Below are positions 36,551-48,675 of a stretch of 64,000 bases of DNA, in pieces. The translations under genes and the position numbers were made by a program. This DNA comes from Streptomyces fradiae ATCC 10745 = DSM 40063 (GTDB taxonomy: Bacteria > Actinomycetota > Actinomycetes > Streptomycetales > Streptomycetaceae). The notes beneath the pieces are model-generated. The model did not search any database. It had not been told where the DNA came from and saw only the letters and a program-made list of their open reading frames with translations. The stretch spans positions 124,001 to 188,000 of the forward strand of contig NZ_CP023696.1 in the NCBI RefSeq assembly GCF_008704425.1, written 5' to 3'. The first letter of the stretch is position 1. Each line of letters begins with the position of its first letter.

Positions 36551-37846
36551 ATGGCGGAGGATCTGCGGGACGCCGGGGAGCGGCTGGACCGGGAGGAGCT
36601 GGAGGCCCTGCAGCTGGAGCGGCTGCGGGCGACGCTGCGGCACGCGTACGAGAACGTGCCCTTCCACCGGCGGGCGTTCGACGCGGCGGGGGTGCGGCCG
36701 GAGGACTGCCGGTCGCTGGCCGACCTGGGCCGCTTCCCGTTCACGACCAAGGAGGACCTGCGCGGCGCGTACCCCTTCGGGATGTTCGCCGTGGACCGCT
36801 CGCGGGTGCGGCGCCTGCACGCGTCGAGCGGCACCACGGGGCTGCCCACCGTCGTCGGGTACACCGACCGGGACCTGGACGTGTGGGCGGACGTGGTGGC
36901 GCGGTCGATCCGCGCGGCCGGGGGCAGGCCGGGGCAGGTGGTGCACGTGGCGTACGGGTACGGGCTGTTCACCGGCGGGCTCGGGGCGCACGGCGGGGCG
37001 GAGCGGCTCGGCTGCACGGTGGTGCCCGCCTCCGGCGGGATGACGGCGCGCCAAGTGCGGCTGATCCAGGACTTCCGGCCCGAAGTGATCATGGTGACGC
37101 CCTCGTACATGCTCACGCTGCTGGACGAGTTCGAGCGGCAGGGCGTCGATCCCCGGTCGACCTCCCTGCGGGTGGGCATATTCGGCGCGGAGCCGTGGAC
37201 GGAGGAGATGCGGCGGGAGATCGAGGAGCGGTGCGCGATCGACGCCGTCGACATCTACGGCCTGTCGGAGGTGATCGGCCCCGGCGTGGCGCAGGAGTGC
37301 GTGGAGACCAAGGACGGGCTGCACGTGTGGGAGGACCATTTCTACCCGGAGGTGGTCGACCCGGTGACGGGCGAGGTGCTGCCGGACGGGGAGCGGGGCG
37401 AGCTGGTGTTCACCTCGCTGACCAAGGAGGCCATGCCGGTGGTGCGCTACCGGACGCGGGACCTCACGCGGCTGCTGCCGGGCACGGCGCGGGTGTTCCG
37501 GCGGATGGAGAAGGTCACGGGACGCAGCGACGACATGCTGATCGTGCGGGGCGTGAACCTCTTCCCGACGCAGGTCGAGGAGGTGCTGCTGCGCACGCCG
37601 GGGCTGGCGCCGCACTTCCAGCTCCGGCTGACCCGCGAGGGGCGCATGGACGCGCTGACCGTCCGGGTGGAGGCGCGCGCGGACACGCCGCCGACGCGGC
37701 GGGCGGACGCGGCGCGGGAGGTGCGGGCCGCCGTGAAGGACGGGATCGGCGTGACGGCAGCCGTGGAGGTGGTCGATCCGGGGACGCTGGAGCGGTCGGT
37801 GGGGAAGATCAAGCGGATCGTGGACCTCCGCCGCGACCCCGAGTGA
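36551..37846 (+). CDS. paaK: Phenylacetate-CoA ligase
   Basis: A 431-residue adenylate-forming enzyme that activates phenylacetate (or a related aryl acid) as a CoA thioester. The AMP-binding P-loop is SSGTTGLPT (residues 92-100). Further blocks are VAYGYGLFTGGLGAHGGAER, YGLSEVIGPGVAQECVETKD (adenine/acid region), GELVFTSLTKEAMPVVRYRT-RD and RSDDMLIVRGVNLFP; the C-terminal lid domain ends VGKIKRIVDLR. Length is normal for PaaK. The ATG at 36551 lies 23 nt after a TetR-like palindrome. The other paa genes (paaABCDE, paaG, paaZ) are not in the window, so this is an orphan ligase here. Confidence 0.95.
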   Translation: MAEDLRDAGERLDREELEALQLERLRATLRHAYENVPFHRRAFDAAGVRPEDCRSLADLGRFPFTTKEDLRGAYPFGMFAVDRSRVRRLHASSGTTGLPTVVGYTDRDLDVWADVVARSIRAAGGRPGQVVHVAYGYGLFTGGLGAHGGAERLGCTVVPASGGMTARQVRLIQDFRPEVIMVTPSYMLTLLDEFERQGVDPRSTSLRVGIFGAEPWTEEMRREIEERCAIDAVDIYGLSEVIGPGVAQECVETKDGLHVWEDHFYPEVVDPVTGEVLPDGERGELVFTSLTKEAMPVVRYRTRDLTRLLPGTARVFRRMEKVTGRSDDMLIVRGVNLFPTQVEEVLLRTPGLAPHFQLRLTREGRMDALTVRVEARADTPPTRRADAAREVRAAVKDGIGVTAAVEVVDPGTLERSVGKIKRIVDLRRDPE

Positions 37847-37927
37847 GATCGGGGTCGGCGCCCCTCCCCAGGGGTGATCCCCGATCGGCCGCAGGGAGGA
37901 TGACAGCGCCCCTCGCCGGATGAGTGC

Positions 37928-40393
37928 ATGGGTCAACCACCTTTGCTCACAACCGAGTTGGGAGAGACGTTGCTCCTCCGTACGAGTCTGAGGCGCCTGC
38001 TGCCGGTGGCGGCGGCCCTGCTGGCCACGGCCGCCTCCACCCTGCCGGCGGGCGCCGCCCCGCCGCCCCGCGCGGACGGCGGACGCCCGTCGGCCGACGG
38101 GCTGTCGGCGACGATCCGCTACACCGAGTACGGCATCCCGCACATCCTGGCGAAGGACTACGCCTCCCTGGGCTTCGGCACGGGCTGGGCGCAGGCCGCC
38201 GACCAGGTGTGCGTGCTCGCCGACGGGTTCGTGACCGTCCGGGGCGAGCGCTCCCGCCACTTCGGTCCGGACGGCCGGGCCGACGGATCGATGTCGTCGG
38301 CCCGTACGAACCTCTCCAGCGACCTGTACTTCACGGGCGTGCGGGACGCGCGCACCGTGGAGCGCCTCCTCGACCGGCCGGCGCCCGCCGGGCCGGGCCG
38401 GGAGCAGAAGGAGCTGATGCGCGGCTGGGCCGCCGGGTACAACGCCTGGCTGGAGCGGAACCGGGTGACCGACCCGGCCTGCGCGGGCAAGGCGTGGGTC
38501 CGCCCGGTGACCGCCCTGGACGTGGCCCGGCGGTCGTACGCGCTGGCGGTGCTCGGCGGCGAGGGCGCCCTCGTGGAGGGCATCACCGCCGCGGCGCCGC
38601 CCGCCGCGGACGCGTCCACCGGGCGCGCCGCGGCCGGGGCCGCCGCCTCCGGACGGGCCTCCTCGAAGGGCGCGGACCCGGACGGGATGGCCGGGGCGGT
38701 GCGGGAGCTGTTCGACGCGCGCAACGCGACCATGGGGTCGAACGCCGTCGCCTTCCACGGCAGCACCACGGCCGGAGGCCGGGGCCTGCTGCTGGGCAAC
38801 CCGCACTACCCGTGGCACGGCGGCCGGCGGTTCTGGCAGTCCCACCAGACGATCCCCGGCGAGCTGAACGTGCAGGGCGCCTCCCTGCTCGGCACCCCGC
38901 TGGTGCAGATCGGCTTCACCGAGAAGGTGGCGTGGAGCCACACGGTGGCCACCGGCCGCAGCATGAACCTGCACGAGCTGGTCCTCGACCCGGCCGACCC
39001 CACCGCGTACCTCGTGGACGGCAGGAGCGAGCCGATGGTGCGCCGGACGGTGACCGTGCCCGTCGCGGACGGCGAGCCGGTGACCCGCACGCAGTGGTGG
39101 ACCCGGTACGGGCCGGTCACCACCGCCTTCGGCGGCACGGCCCTGCCGTGGACGCGGACGACCGCGTACGCGCTGCACGACCCGAACGCCCGCAACCTGC
39201 GCATGGCCGACAGCTCCCTCGCCCTCGCCAAGGCCGGCTCCGTCGGGGAGATGGCGGCCGGGCTGCGCCGCACCCAGGGCCTGCCGTGGGTGAACACGAT
39301 CGCCTCCGACCGGAACGGCGGCACGCTCTTCACGCAGGCGCAGGTGGTGCCCAGGATCACCGACGAGCTGGCGGAGCGGTGCTCGACGCCGCTGGGCCGG
39401 ACGCTGTACCCGGCCTCGGGTCTCGCCGTGCTCGACGGGTCGCGCGCCGGCTGCGCGCTCGGCGCGGACCGGGACGCGGTGGAGCCCGGCATCATGGGCC
39501 CGGCCCGCTGGCCGCTGCTGCGGGACGCCGCGTACGCCGGGAACTCCAACGACAGCGCGTGGCTGGCCAACGCCGACCGTCCGCTCACCGGGTACGAGCG
39601 GGTCTTCGGCGACCTGGACACGGAGCGGTCGCTGCGCACCCGCGGGGGCGTCGAGGACGTGGCGGCGATGGCCCGGCGGGGCTCCCTCACCGTGGCCGAC
39701 CTCCAGGAGCAGCAGTTCGCCAACCGGGTGCCCGCCGCGGACCTGACCGCCGACGACGTGGTGCGGGCCTGCCCGGCGGTCCTGCCGGACGACGCGGAGG
39801 CGTGCGGGGCGCTCGCCCGCTGGGACCGCCGCATGGACACGACCAGCCGGGGCGCCCTGCTGTTCGACCGCTTCTGGGGACGGCTGGAGCGCGAGACGAC
39901 GACCGCCGAGCGGTGGAAGGTGCCCTTCTCCGCGGCCGACCCGGTGCGCACCCCGCGCGACCTGGACACGGGCACGCCCGGCTTCGCGAAGGCGCTGCGC
40001 GAGGCCGTCGCCGAGCTGCGCGGCGCGCGCATCCCGCTCGACGCGCCGCTCGGCGAGCACCAGTACGTGGTGCGGGGCGGCGAGCGCATCCCCGTGCACG
40101 GCGGCACGGGTACGGGCGTGTGGAACATGACCGTGCCCGTGTGGGACGCGGAGAACGGCGGCTACACGGAGGTGCGGCACGGCACGAGCCACGTCCAGGC
40201 GGTCGGCTGGGACGCGAGCCGGTGCCCGGTCGCGCGGACGCTGCTGACGTACTCCCAGTCGTCCGACCCGGCCTCGCCGCACCACGCGGACCAGACCCGG
40301 CTGTACGCGCGGGAGCAGTGGGTGACCGCCCGGTTCTGCGAGCGGGACATCCTGCGCGACCCGGCGCTGCGGGTGGTCCGGGTGGCGCAGTGA
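37928..40393 (+). CDS. Penicillin-acylase-family N-terminal-nucleophile amidase (secreted)
   Basis: An 821-residue proenzyme of the penicillin G acylase/AHL acylase family. A signal peptide covers residues about 15-45 (LLLRTSLRRLLPVAAALLAT). The alpha-chain region follows, then a spacer, and the autoprocessing site G270-S271 in TMGSNAVAFHGSTTAGG. Ser271 becomes the N-terminal nucleophile of the beta chain. GLLLGNPHYPWHGGRRFWQS is the usual early beta-chain block, and an Asn in AYAGNSNDSAWLANADRPLT matches the oxyanion site. Substrates may be acyl-homoserine lactones, cyclic lipopeptides or beta-lactams; subclass is uncertain. The start is uncertain: ATG 37928, or TTG 37970 behind GGGAGAG. Confidence 0.9.
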   Translation: MGQPPLLTTELGETLLLRTSLRRLLPVAAALLATAASTLPAGAAPPPRADGGRPSADGLSATIRYTEYGIPHILAKDYASLGFGTGWAQAADQVCVLADGFVTVRGERSRHFGPDGRADGSMSSARTNLSSDLYFTGVRDARTVERLLDRPAPAGPGREQKELMRGWAAGYNAWLERNRVTDPACAGKAWVRPVTALDVARRSYALAVLGGEGALVEGITAAAPPAADASTGRAAAGAAASGRASSKGADPDGMAGAVRELFDARNATMGSNAVAFHGSTTAGGRGLLLGNPHYPWHGGRRFWQSHQTIPGELNVQGASLLGTPLVQIGFTEKVAWSHTVATGRSMNLHELVLDPADPTAYLVDGRSEPMVRRTVTVPVADGEPVTRTQWWTRYGPVTTAFGGTALPWTRTTAYALHDPNARNLRMADSSLALAKAGSVGEMAAGLRRTQGLPWVNTIASDRNGGTLFTQAQVVPRITDELAERCSTPLGRTLYPASGLAVLDGSRAGCALGADRDAVEPGIMGPARWPLLRDAAYAGNSNDSAWLANADRPLTGYERVFGDLDTERSLRTRGGVEDVAAMARRGSLTVADLQEQQFANRVPAADLTADDVVRACPAVLPDDAEACGALARWDRRMDTTSRGALLFDRFWGRLERETTTAERWKVPFSAADPVRTPRDLDTGTPGFAKALREAVAELRGARIPLDAPLGEHQYVVRGGERIPVHGGTGTGVWNMTVPVWDAENGGYTEVRHGTSHVQAVGWDASRCPVARTLLTYSQSSDPASPHHADQTRLYAREQWVTARFCERDILRDPALRVVRVAQ

Positions 40394-40440
40394 GCGCCCG
40401 GCGGCCGGCCCCGCGCGGGCCGGCCGCCGTCGGCGGAGGT

Positions 40441-40525
40441 CCTTGACGGCCGGGCGCGGTCGGCGGGGGTCCCCCACGGCCGGGCGCGGTCGGCGGGGGT
40501 CCTTGACGGCCGGGCCCGGCGGTAC
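40441..40525. repeat. 30-bp tandem repeat, about 2.5 copies
   Basis: CCTTGACGGCCGGGCGCGGT-CGGCGGGGGT at 40441-40470 is followed by a copy at 40471-40500 (CCCCCACGG in place of CCTTGACGG) and a partial third to 40525. It lies between the acylase and serine hydrolase genes. Confidence 0.85.
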
Positions 40526-40601
40526 GAAGGTCTCACCTGATGCGCGCGACGGCGGGGTTTCCCCTCGGACGGCGGTGCCACCGGAGGCGGGGAGGGCGGT
40601 C

Positions 40602-42464
40602 ATGGTGCGGAGTCCGGGTGTACCGGGTGTACCGGGTGCGGACGGGGTCGGCCGGCGGGCGTTCGGCGGCGGGGTGCTGGCACTGGGAGGTGCGCTGGTG
40701 ATCGGTCCGCTTCCGGGGGCCGCCGCGGCGGGACGGGAGCGCGGCCCGGCGGGGACACCCGGCGGGGCCGCGCCGGCGGGTGCGGCGGCCGGGGCGGGGG
40801 CGGCGCTGCGTCGCGGCACCGCCGAGCAGGCCGGGCTGCTGCCGCGCCACCTCGACCTGCTGGTCGCGGACGCCGAGCGGTTCCTCGGCCCCTCCCCCAC
40901 GCACCCCTGGTACGCGGGAGCGGTGGTCCTCGCGGGCCGCGGCCCCGTCGTGGCGCTGCACCGGGCCGTCGGGCACGCGGTGCGCTACGCGGCCTACGAC
41001 GAGACGACCGGGCGGGGCGTGGAGCTGCCGCCGGAGCGGCGCGTCCCGATGCGCGAGGACACCGTCTTCGACCTGGCGTCCCTGACCAAGCTGTTCACCT
41101 CGCTGCTCGCCGTGCAGCTGCTGGAGCGCGGCGAGCTGGAGCTGGGCACCCCCGTCGCCGAGCGGCTCCCCGACTTCGGCGGCGGCGGGAAGGGCGGCGT
41201 CACCGTGCGCCATCTGCTGACGCACACCTCGGGGCTGCGCGCCTGGCTGCCGCTGTACGAGGAGCCGACGCGGGAGGGCATGCTGCGGCGGCTGTGGGAC
41301 GAGCGGCCCCTGGACCCGCCCGGCACCGCGTACCGCTACTCCGACCTGAACCTGATCGCCCTTCAGCTGCTGCTGGAGAAGGTCTCCGGCCGGCCGCTGG
41401 ACGTGCTGCTGCGGGAGCGGATCACGGGGCCGCTCGGCATGCGGGGCACCCGGTTCAACCCGCCGGCCTCCTGGCGGCCGCGGATCGCGGCGACCGAGGA
41501 CGCCCGCAGGCCGTGGTCGGGGATCGACCGGGGCATGGTGTGGGGCGAGGTGCACGACGAGAACGCCTACGCCCTCGGCGGGGTCGCCGGGCACGCGGGC
41601 CTCTTCTCCCGCGCCTGGGACCTCGCGGTCCTCGCCCGGACGCTGCTCGACGGCGGCGCCCACGGCGGTGCGCGCATCCTGCGGCCCGACTCGGTGGAGC
41701 TGCTGTTCACCGACTTCAACACGGCGTTCCCCGGCGACGGGCACGGGCTGGGCTTCGAGCTGTACCAGCACTGGTACATGGGCGCGATGGCCACGCCCCG
41801 CACCGCCGGGCACACCGGGTTCACCGGGACCAGTCTGGTGCTGGACCCGACGACCGACTCGTTCCTCGTCCTGCTGGGCAACTCGGTGCACCCGGTGCGC
41901 GGCTGGCGCTCCGGTTCGGCACCCCGCGTGGCCGTCGCCGACCGCATGGCGCGGGCGGTGCCCGTACGGCCCGCGCACGGCCGCGCCGCCTGGTTCGCCG
42001 GGACCGCTTCGGCCGCCGCGGCGACGCTGACGCTGCCCGCGGTGCGGCCGGTGACGGCGCGGGCGCGGCTGCGGTGCGCCCTGTGGTGGGACACCGAGCC
42101 GGGCGCGGACGCGCTGGCCCTGGAGGCGGCGGCCGAGCCCGCCGGGGGCGGGGCGGCCCAGTGGCGGCCGGTGCCGTTCGTCACGGTACGGCCGGGCGGG
42201 GAGCCGGTGCGGCACCCCGGCGGCACGGTGAGCGGCTTCTCGGGGCGGGTCTGGCACCGGCTGGAGGCCGACCTGTCGGCGTGGTGCGGGGGCGGCCCCG
42301 TGCGGCTGCGCTGGCGGTACCGGACGGACGCACGCTACGTGGGGCGGGGCGTGTACGTGGACGGGCTGCGGGTCCTGGACGGCGGGCGGGTGCTGTTCGA
42401 CGAGGCGCGGCCGCCGGACGCGGCGCGGGTCGAGGCGGAGGGCTGGTCGGCCTCCGCCGACTGA
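40602..42464 (+). CDS. Secreted serine hydrolase (beta-lactamase/class C PBP fold)
   Basis: A 620-residue exported protein. A Tat-like signal (VGRRAFGGGVLALGGALVIG) ends near residue 44. The beta-lactamase domain has the active-site SLTK at 160-163, the second motif YSD at 246-248 and the third-motif region AGHTGFTGTSLVLDP. It also shows HLLTHTSGLRAWLPLYEEPT. The fold is shared by class C beta-lactamases, DD-peptidases and esterases, so the substrate is not determined. After about residue 480 a C-terminal beta-sandwich-like domain follows (RVWHRLEADLSAWCGGGPVR). The ATG at 40602 follows GGGAGGG. It may follow the acylase gene in the same transcript, but a repeat separates them. Confidence 0.88.
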   Translation: MVRSPGVPGVPGADGVGRRAFGGGVLALGGALVIGPLPGAAAAGRERGPAGTPGGAAPAGAAAGAGAALRRGTAEQAGLLPRHLDLLVADAERFLGPSPTHPWYAGAVVLAGRGPVVALHRAVGHAVRYAAYDETTGRGVELPPERRVPMREDTVFDLASLTKLFTSLLAVQLLERGELELGTPVAERLPDFGGGGKGGVTVRHLLTHTSGLRAWLPLYEEPTREGMLRRLWDERPLDPPGTAYRYSDLNLIALQLLLEKVSGRPLDVLLRERITGPLGMRGTRFNPPASWRPRIAATEDARRPWSGIDRGMVWGEVHDENAYALGGVAGHAGLFSRAWDLAVLARTLLDGGAHGGARILRPDSVELLFTDFNTAFPGDGHGLGFELYQHWYMGAMATPRTAGHTGFTGTSLVLDPTTDSFLVLLGNSVHPVRGWRSGSAPRVAVADRMARAVPVRPAHGRAAWFAGTASAAAATLTLPAVRPVTARARLRCALWWDTEPGADALALEAAAEPAGGGAAQWRPVPFVTVRPGGEPVRHPGGTVSGFSGRVWHRLEADLSAWCGGGPVRLRWRYRTDARYVGRGVYVDGLRVLDGGRVLFDEARPPDAARVEAEGWSASAD

Positions 42465-42582
42465 ACTCCGGCCGCCGCCCGGGGCCTCTCCGGCCCGCCG
42501 CGGGGCCCGTCCCCCGGGTGCGCGTGCCCGGACGCACGGGGAGACTGGGGGGCGGGGGTCACCCGGCGAGAGGACGGCACCC

Positions 42583-42783
42583 ATGTCCGTGACGGACAAG
42601 CTCAAGAACCTGCTGAAGGGGCACGAGGGCCAGGTCGGCAAGGGTGTCGACAAGGCCGGCGACTACGTCGACAAGCGCACGCACGGGCGGTTCGGCAAGC
42701 ACGTCGACACCGCGCAGGAGCGGCTCAAGGACCGGCTGGGCCGCGAACCGGGGCAGCGCCGGGAGCCGCCCGCCCAGCCCTGA
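42583..42783 (+). CDS. Antitoxin-like protein (Rv0909/MT0933 family), 66 aa
   Basis: A 66-residue basic protein. MSVTDKLKNLLKGHEGQVGK then GVDKAGDYVDKRTHGRFGKH and VDTAQERLKD matches the MT0933/Rv0909-type antitoxin pattern: a helix followed by the GVDKAGDYVD-like repeat. The remaining 15 residues are disordered. ATG at 42583 has GAGAGGA upstream. No toxin gene is adjacent (the next gene encodes an exported peptide), so it is an orphan and may have another role. Confidence 0.8.
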   Translation: MSVTDKLKNLLKGHEGQVGKGVDKAGDYVDKRTHGRFGKHVDTAQERLKDRLGREPGQRREPPAQP

Positions 42784-43074
42784 ACGCCTTCTTCCTCCGC
42801 CCCGCCGCACGGGGTCGTCCGGGCCGGCCGCGCCACGCGGCCGGCCCGGCGCTTGAGCGTGCTCGCGGCGGGGGGCGCGGGGCGGGCGGGGCGCGGCGGG
42901 CGGGCGCGAGAGGGCGGGCGCGAGAGGGCGGGCGGGCGGTGTCGGGGCCTCGGGGCGGGGCGTCGGGGCGGGGGGCCTCGGGTGGCGCCCGCCACCCGGT
43001 CGTACGTCTCGGAGTGCGGTGTGGTCGCGGCTGGTGGAGAGTCGTGCCGAGTCCCCCACTCGAAGGAGAGAAAC

Positions 43075-43254
43075 ATGCTTCGGCGCATTTCGATCGCTCT
43101 GGCCGGTCTGCTCGCTGTCGGCTTCTTCGCCGCCGCTCCCGCCGCCGCCCACGGCGGCGACTCCAGCAAGGGCTGCTGGCTGAGCGGTGGTCACGTCCAG
43201 GCGGGCGACGTCCACGTCGCCGGGTTCGAAGGGCTCTGCTGGAAGGTCGGCTGA
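43075..43254 (+). CDS. Small secreted peptide with paired CW motifs, 59 aa
   Basis: A 59-residue exported protein. The signal peptide MLRRISIALAGLLAVGFFAA ends at APAAA. The mature peptide of about 34 residues carries two Cys-Trp pairs, GCWLSGG near its start and LCWKVG at its end, so an intramolecular disulfide is likely. The middle (HVQAGDVHVAG) is His/Val/Gly-rich. AAGGAGAG lies upstream of ATG 43075. No domain is recognised. A strong terminator follows, so it is a monocistronic gene and probably well expressed. Confidence 0.8.
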   Translation: MLRRISIALAGLLAVGFFAAAPAAAHGGDSSKGCWLSGGHVQAGDVHVAGFEGLCWKVG

Positions 43255-43280
43255 CCCTCGCCGCGGCGACGGCGCTTTCG

Positions 43281-43307
43281 GGCGGGCACCCGGTGCGGGT
43301 GCCCGCC
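43281..43307 (+). terminator. Terminator-like hairpin
   Basis: An 11-bp perfect stem (GGCGGGCACCC) with a 5-nt loop, 26 nt after the small secreted peptide gene. Confidence 0.8.
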
Positions 43308-43475
43308 CGCTGTGCTGCCGGGTGGCGGCGGGCGCGGGACGGGTGCCTTGCGACGCCCGCGCGGGTGCCGGTGCGTCAGCCGGGCCGCGGGACGGCCGCC
43401 CGCGGTGCCGTCCCGCGCCGGGCACGGCGCGTGGCGGGGCGTCAGTCCGTGGCGGGGTTCAGTCTGGGGCGGGGT

Positions 43476-46100
<2,625 letters not shown>

Positions 46101-46199
46101 CGCGTGCTGTCGCCCCCGTCGTTCCCGTGCCTCCCCGGCCCTCCAGTATGGCGCCCTGTCTGCGGGGTTTGTACGGGGCGGGGCGGACGCGGGCGCCGG

Positions 46200-46448
46200 T
46201 CAGGTCGCGATGAGGACCGCCATGACGGCGAAGAGGGCGGCCACGAGGACCACCACGACCAGGATCAGCGCCAGGGGCGCCTTCGCCCAGCCCTTCGGGG
46301 GGTTGTGGGTCTCGCGGGGGCCGGCGCCCGACATGCCGCCCTCGGCGGGCGGTGTCTCGCCGGGCGGTGCCTGGCCGCCGCCCTCCGGTGCGGGGGTGCG
46401 GTCGGGGTCCGGGCCGGACGGGTCGGGCGGGTCGATGTGGTGGGTCAT
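46200..46448 (-). CDS. Small membrane-anchored protein (DUF6480-like), 82 aa
   Basis: An 82-residue protein. A Pro/Asp-rich N-terminal half ([20 protein letters not shown], then PAEGG) is followed by [20 protein letters not shown], leading into a single C-terminal transmembrane helix (residues about 55-80). The [11 protein letters not shown] and KGWAKAPL blocks match the DUF6480 family of streptomycetes as I recall it. The function is unknown. It lies 99 bp downstream of the kinase start region, on the same strand and upstream of the kinase gene, so it could be transcribed with it. Confidence 0.85.
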   Translation of the reverse strand: MTHHIDPPDPSGPDPDRTPAPEGGGQAPPGETPPAEGGMSGAGPRETHNPPKGWAKAPLALILVVVVLVAALFAVMAVLIAT

Positions 46449-46595
46449 GGATCACGGGTGCGCGGCTCGCGGGGTTTCATGCGCCTTCTTCGGGCACCCG
46501 TTCCGGCGCGGGCTGCGGTGGCGGCCCGGCGCCCGCGCGGGTCGGCCCGCGCGGAGGAGTCGTGCGCAGGCACCGTGCCGAGGAGGAGTGCGCCC

Positions 46596-48197
46596 ATGGT
46601 CGTGGACCCGCTGTCCGGTTCGCTGTGGATGGAGTACGACCCGGGGCCGGCCCGGCCCGCGCTGGAGGGGGCGGCCGAGGCGGAGGTCGCCGTCGTGGGC
46701 GGCGGCGTGGCCGGACTGTGCACCGCGTGGGAGCTGGCGCGGGCGGGGCACCGGGTGGTGCTGCTGGAGGCCGACCGGATCGCGACCGGCGTGACCGGGC
46801 ACACCACGGCGAAGCTGTCCGCGCTGCACGGCCGGGTGTACGCGGAGGTCAGGTCGGTGCACGGCGCGCGGGCGGCGCGGCTGTACGCCCACTCGCAGCA
46901 GCTCGCCGTCGAACGGGTCGCGGAGGTCAGCGAGGAGCTGGGCATCGACTGCGACCTGGAGCGGCTGCCCGCGTTCACGTACACCGAGGACCCCGGGCAG
47001 GTGGACGCCCTGCGGGCGGAGGCGGACGCGGCGCTGGAGGCGGGGCTGCCCGCCTCGTTCACGACGCGGACGCCGCTGCCGTTCCCGGTGGCGGGCGCGG
47101 TGCGGCTGGAGGGGCAGGCGCAGTTCCACCCGCGCAAGTACCTGCTGGGCCTCGCGGCCGACCTGGAGCGGCTCGGCGGGCGGATCCACGAGCGGACGCG
47201 GGTGACGCGGCTGCGGGAGGGCTCGCCGTGCCGGCTGACCACCGACCGGGGCGCCACGGTGGACGCCCGGCACGTGGTGGTGGCCACGCACTATCCGGTG
47301 TTCGACCGGTCGCTGCTGTTCACCCGGCTGGAGCCGAAGCGGGAGCTGGTCGTGGCGGGCCCGGTGCCGGCGGACCTCGATCCGGGCGGGGTGTTCCTGA
47401 CGGAGGAGGGCGGCACGCGGTCCGTGCGGACGGCGCCGACCGGCGACCCGGGACGGCGGCTGCTGGTGGTGACCGGCGAGAAGTTCACGCCGGGCACGGC
47501 CGAGGAGGGCGAGGTCGGCGAGCGGTACGCGCGGCTGGAGCGCTGGGCGCGCGAGCGGTTCGGCCCGCTGGAGGTCACCCACCGGTGGGCGACGCAGGAC
47601 AACTGGACGACCGACCGCGTCCCGTACGTGGGGCGGCTGCACCCCGGGGCGCGGCACGTGTACGTGGCGACCGGGTTCGCCGGGTGGGGCATGAGCGGCG
47701 GGGTGATGGCGGGAGCGCTCCTGGCCGCGCGCGTCCGGGGCCGGGAGCCGGCCTGGACCTCGCTGTACGACCCGGTGCGGCTGCGCCCGCTGCGCGAGGT
47801 CCCGGCGATGCTGCGGCTCCAGGCGCAGGTGGCCAAGCACTTCGTGGGCGACCGGGCCCCCGGCGCGTACGCCGACTCGGTGGCGGAGGTGCGGCCCGGT
47901 CAGGGCGCCGTGGTGCGGGTCGGCGGGCGGCTGCTGGCGGTGCACCGGGACGAGGCGGGCGGGCTGCACGCGGTGGCGGCGCGCTGCACCCACCTGGGGT
48001 GCGTGGTCCACTTCAACGACGGGGAGCGGGCCTGGGAGTGCCCCTGCCACGGTTCGCGCTTCGACGTGTCGGGGCGGGTCCTGGAGGGTCCGGCGACCCG
48101 CCCGCTGGAGCGTGAGCGGGTGGAGGACGCGGCGGACGGCGTGGACGACGTGAACGGCCCGCAGGGCGGCGGGGCGGGGGACGCGGGCGCCGCCTGA
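46596..48197 (+). CDS. FAD-dependent oxidoreductase with C-terminal Rieske domain
   Basis: A 533-residue fusion. The DAO-type FAD domain (residues about 28-415) begins [20 protein letters not shown] (GGGVAG at 35-40), has [16 protein letters not shown] and ends with [20 protein letters not shown] Rieske [2Fe-2S] domain closes the protein (about 440-510) with CTHLGC (from 464) and [19 protein letters not shown], giving the Cys-x-His...Cys-x2-His ligand set. This architecture occurs in a family of putative amine or sugar oxidoreductases; the substrate is unknown. ATG at 46596 has AGGAGGAG upstream. A long hairpin terminates the transcript. Confidence 0.93.
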   Translation: MVVDPLSGSLWMEYDPGPARPALEGAAEAEVAVVGGGVAGLCTAWELARAGHRVVLLEADRIATGVTGHTTAKLSALHGRVYAEVRSVHGARAARLYAHSQQLAVERVAEVSEELGIDCDLERLPAFTYTEDPGQVDALRAEADAALEAGLPASFTTRTPLPFPVAGAVRLEGQAQFHPRKYLLGLAADLERLGGRIHERTRVTRLREGSPCRLTTDRGATVDARHVVVATHYPVFDRSLLFTRLEPKRELVVAGPVPADLDPGGVFLTEEGGTRSVRTAPTGDPGRRLLVVTGEKFTPGTAEEGEVGERYARLERWARERFGPLEVTHRWATQDNWTTDRVPYVGRLHPGARHVYVATGFAGWGMSGGVMAGALLAARVRGREPAWTSLYDPVRLRPLREVPAMLRLQAQVAKHFVGDRAPGAYADSVAEVRPGQGAVVRVGGRLLAVHRDEAGGLHAVAARCTHLGCVVHFNDGERAWECPCHGSRFDVSGRVLEGPATRPLERERVEDAADGVDDVNGPQGGGAGDAGAA

Positions 48198-48355
48198 GCG
48201 GCGCGCCCGTACGGGCGCCGCGCGGCCCCCGTACGGGCGCGCGGACGGAGAAGAAGGGCGGACGGGGGCGCGGGAGCGGAAGGTGGCGGCGGGGGCCGGG
48301 GAAGCGGGCGTGGCCGGGCCCCGCCGCCCGTGGCCGGGTCCGTCCCGTCGCGCGT

Positions 48356-48393
48356 GGCCGGGCCCCGCCGCGGGGGTGCGGCGGGGCCCGGCC
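48356..48393. terminator. Bidirectional terminator-like hairpin
   Basis: A perfect 16-bp stem, GGCCGGGCCCCGCCGC, with a 6-nt loop, between the FAD-Rieske gene and the convergent small gene at 48409. Confidence 0.85.
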
Positions 48394-48408
48394 GGGGTGG
48401 GGTCGCGG

Positions 48409-48615
48409 TCAGGGCAGGAGTTCGTCGAGGGCCGCCCTGCCGCCCTTCTCGGCCATCCTGCGCTCGGCCCAGGCGAGGTTCTCGGGGTTGACGTCGCGCC
48501 CGGAGGCGAGGACCAGGTCCTCGGCGGTGAACTCGCCCTCGGAGCCGCTGTGCAGGATGGAGTCGGGGCTGACGCCACCCCGCCGGCGGGAGCTCGTTTC
48601 GGGTTCTTCGGTCAT
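48409..48615 (-). CDS. Small acidic protein, 68 aa, unknown function
   Basis: A 68-residue soluble protein beginning MTEEPETSSRRRGGVSPDSI, then GSEGEFTAEDLVLASGRDVN and ending ERRMAEKGGRAALDELLP. ATG at 48615 is preceded by AAGGAGG at ideal spacing, so it is a convincing gene. It has no known motif. It lies 61 bp downstream of the membrane protein gene coupled to the ECF sigma factor and may be part of that transcript. Confidence 0.75.
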   Translation of the reverse strand: MTEEPETSSRRRGGVSPDSILHSGSEGEFTAEDLVLASGRDVNPENLAWAERRMAEKGGRAALDELLP

Positions 48616-48675
48616 GCCGCCTCCTTGTTCGTCCGGCACTGGCCATTGTCGCCGCCGGGTGGCGCGCACGCGACC

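Noticed and set aside
37928-40393. Assignment as penicillin G acylase specifically
   Set aside because: The family is clear but the substrate pocket cannot be judged; AHL or lipopeptide acylase is equally possible.
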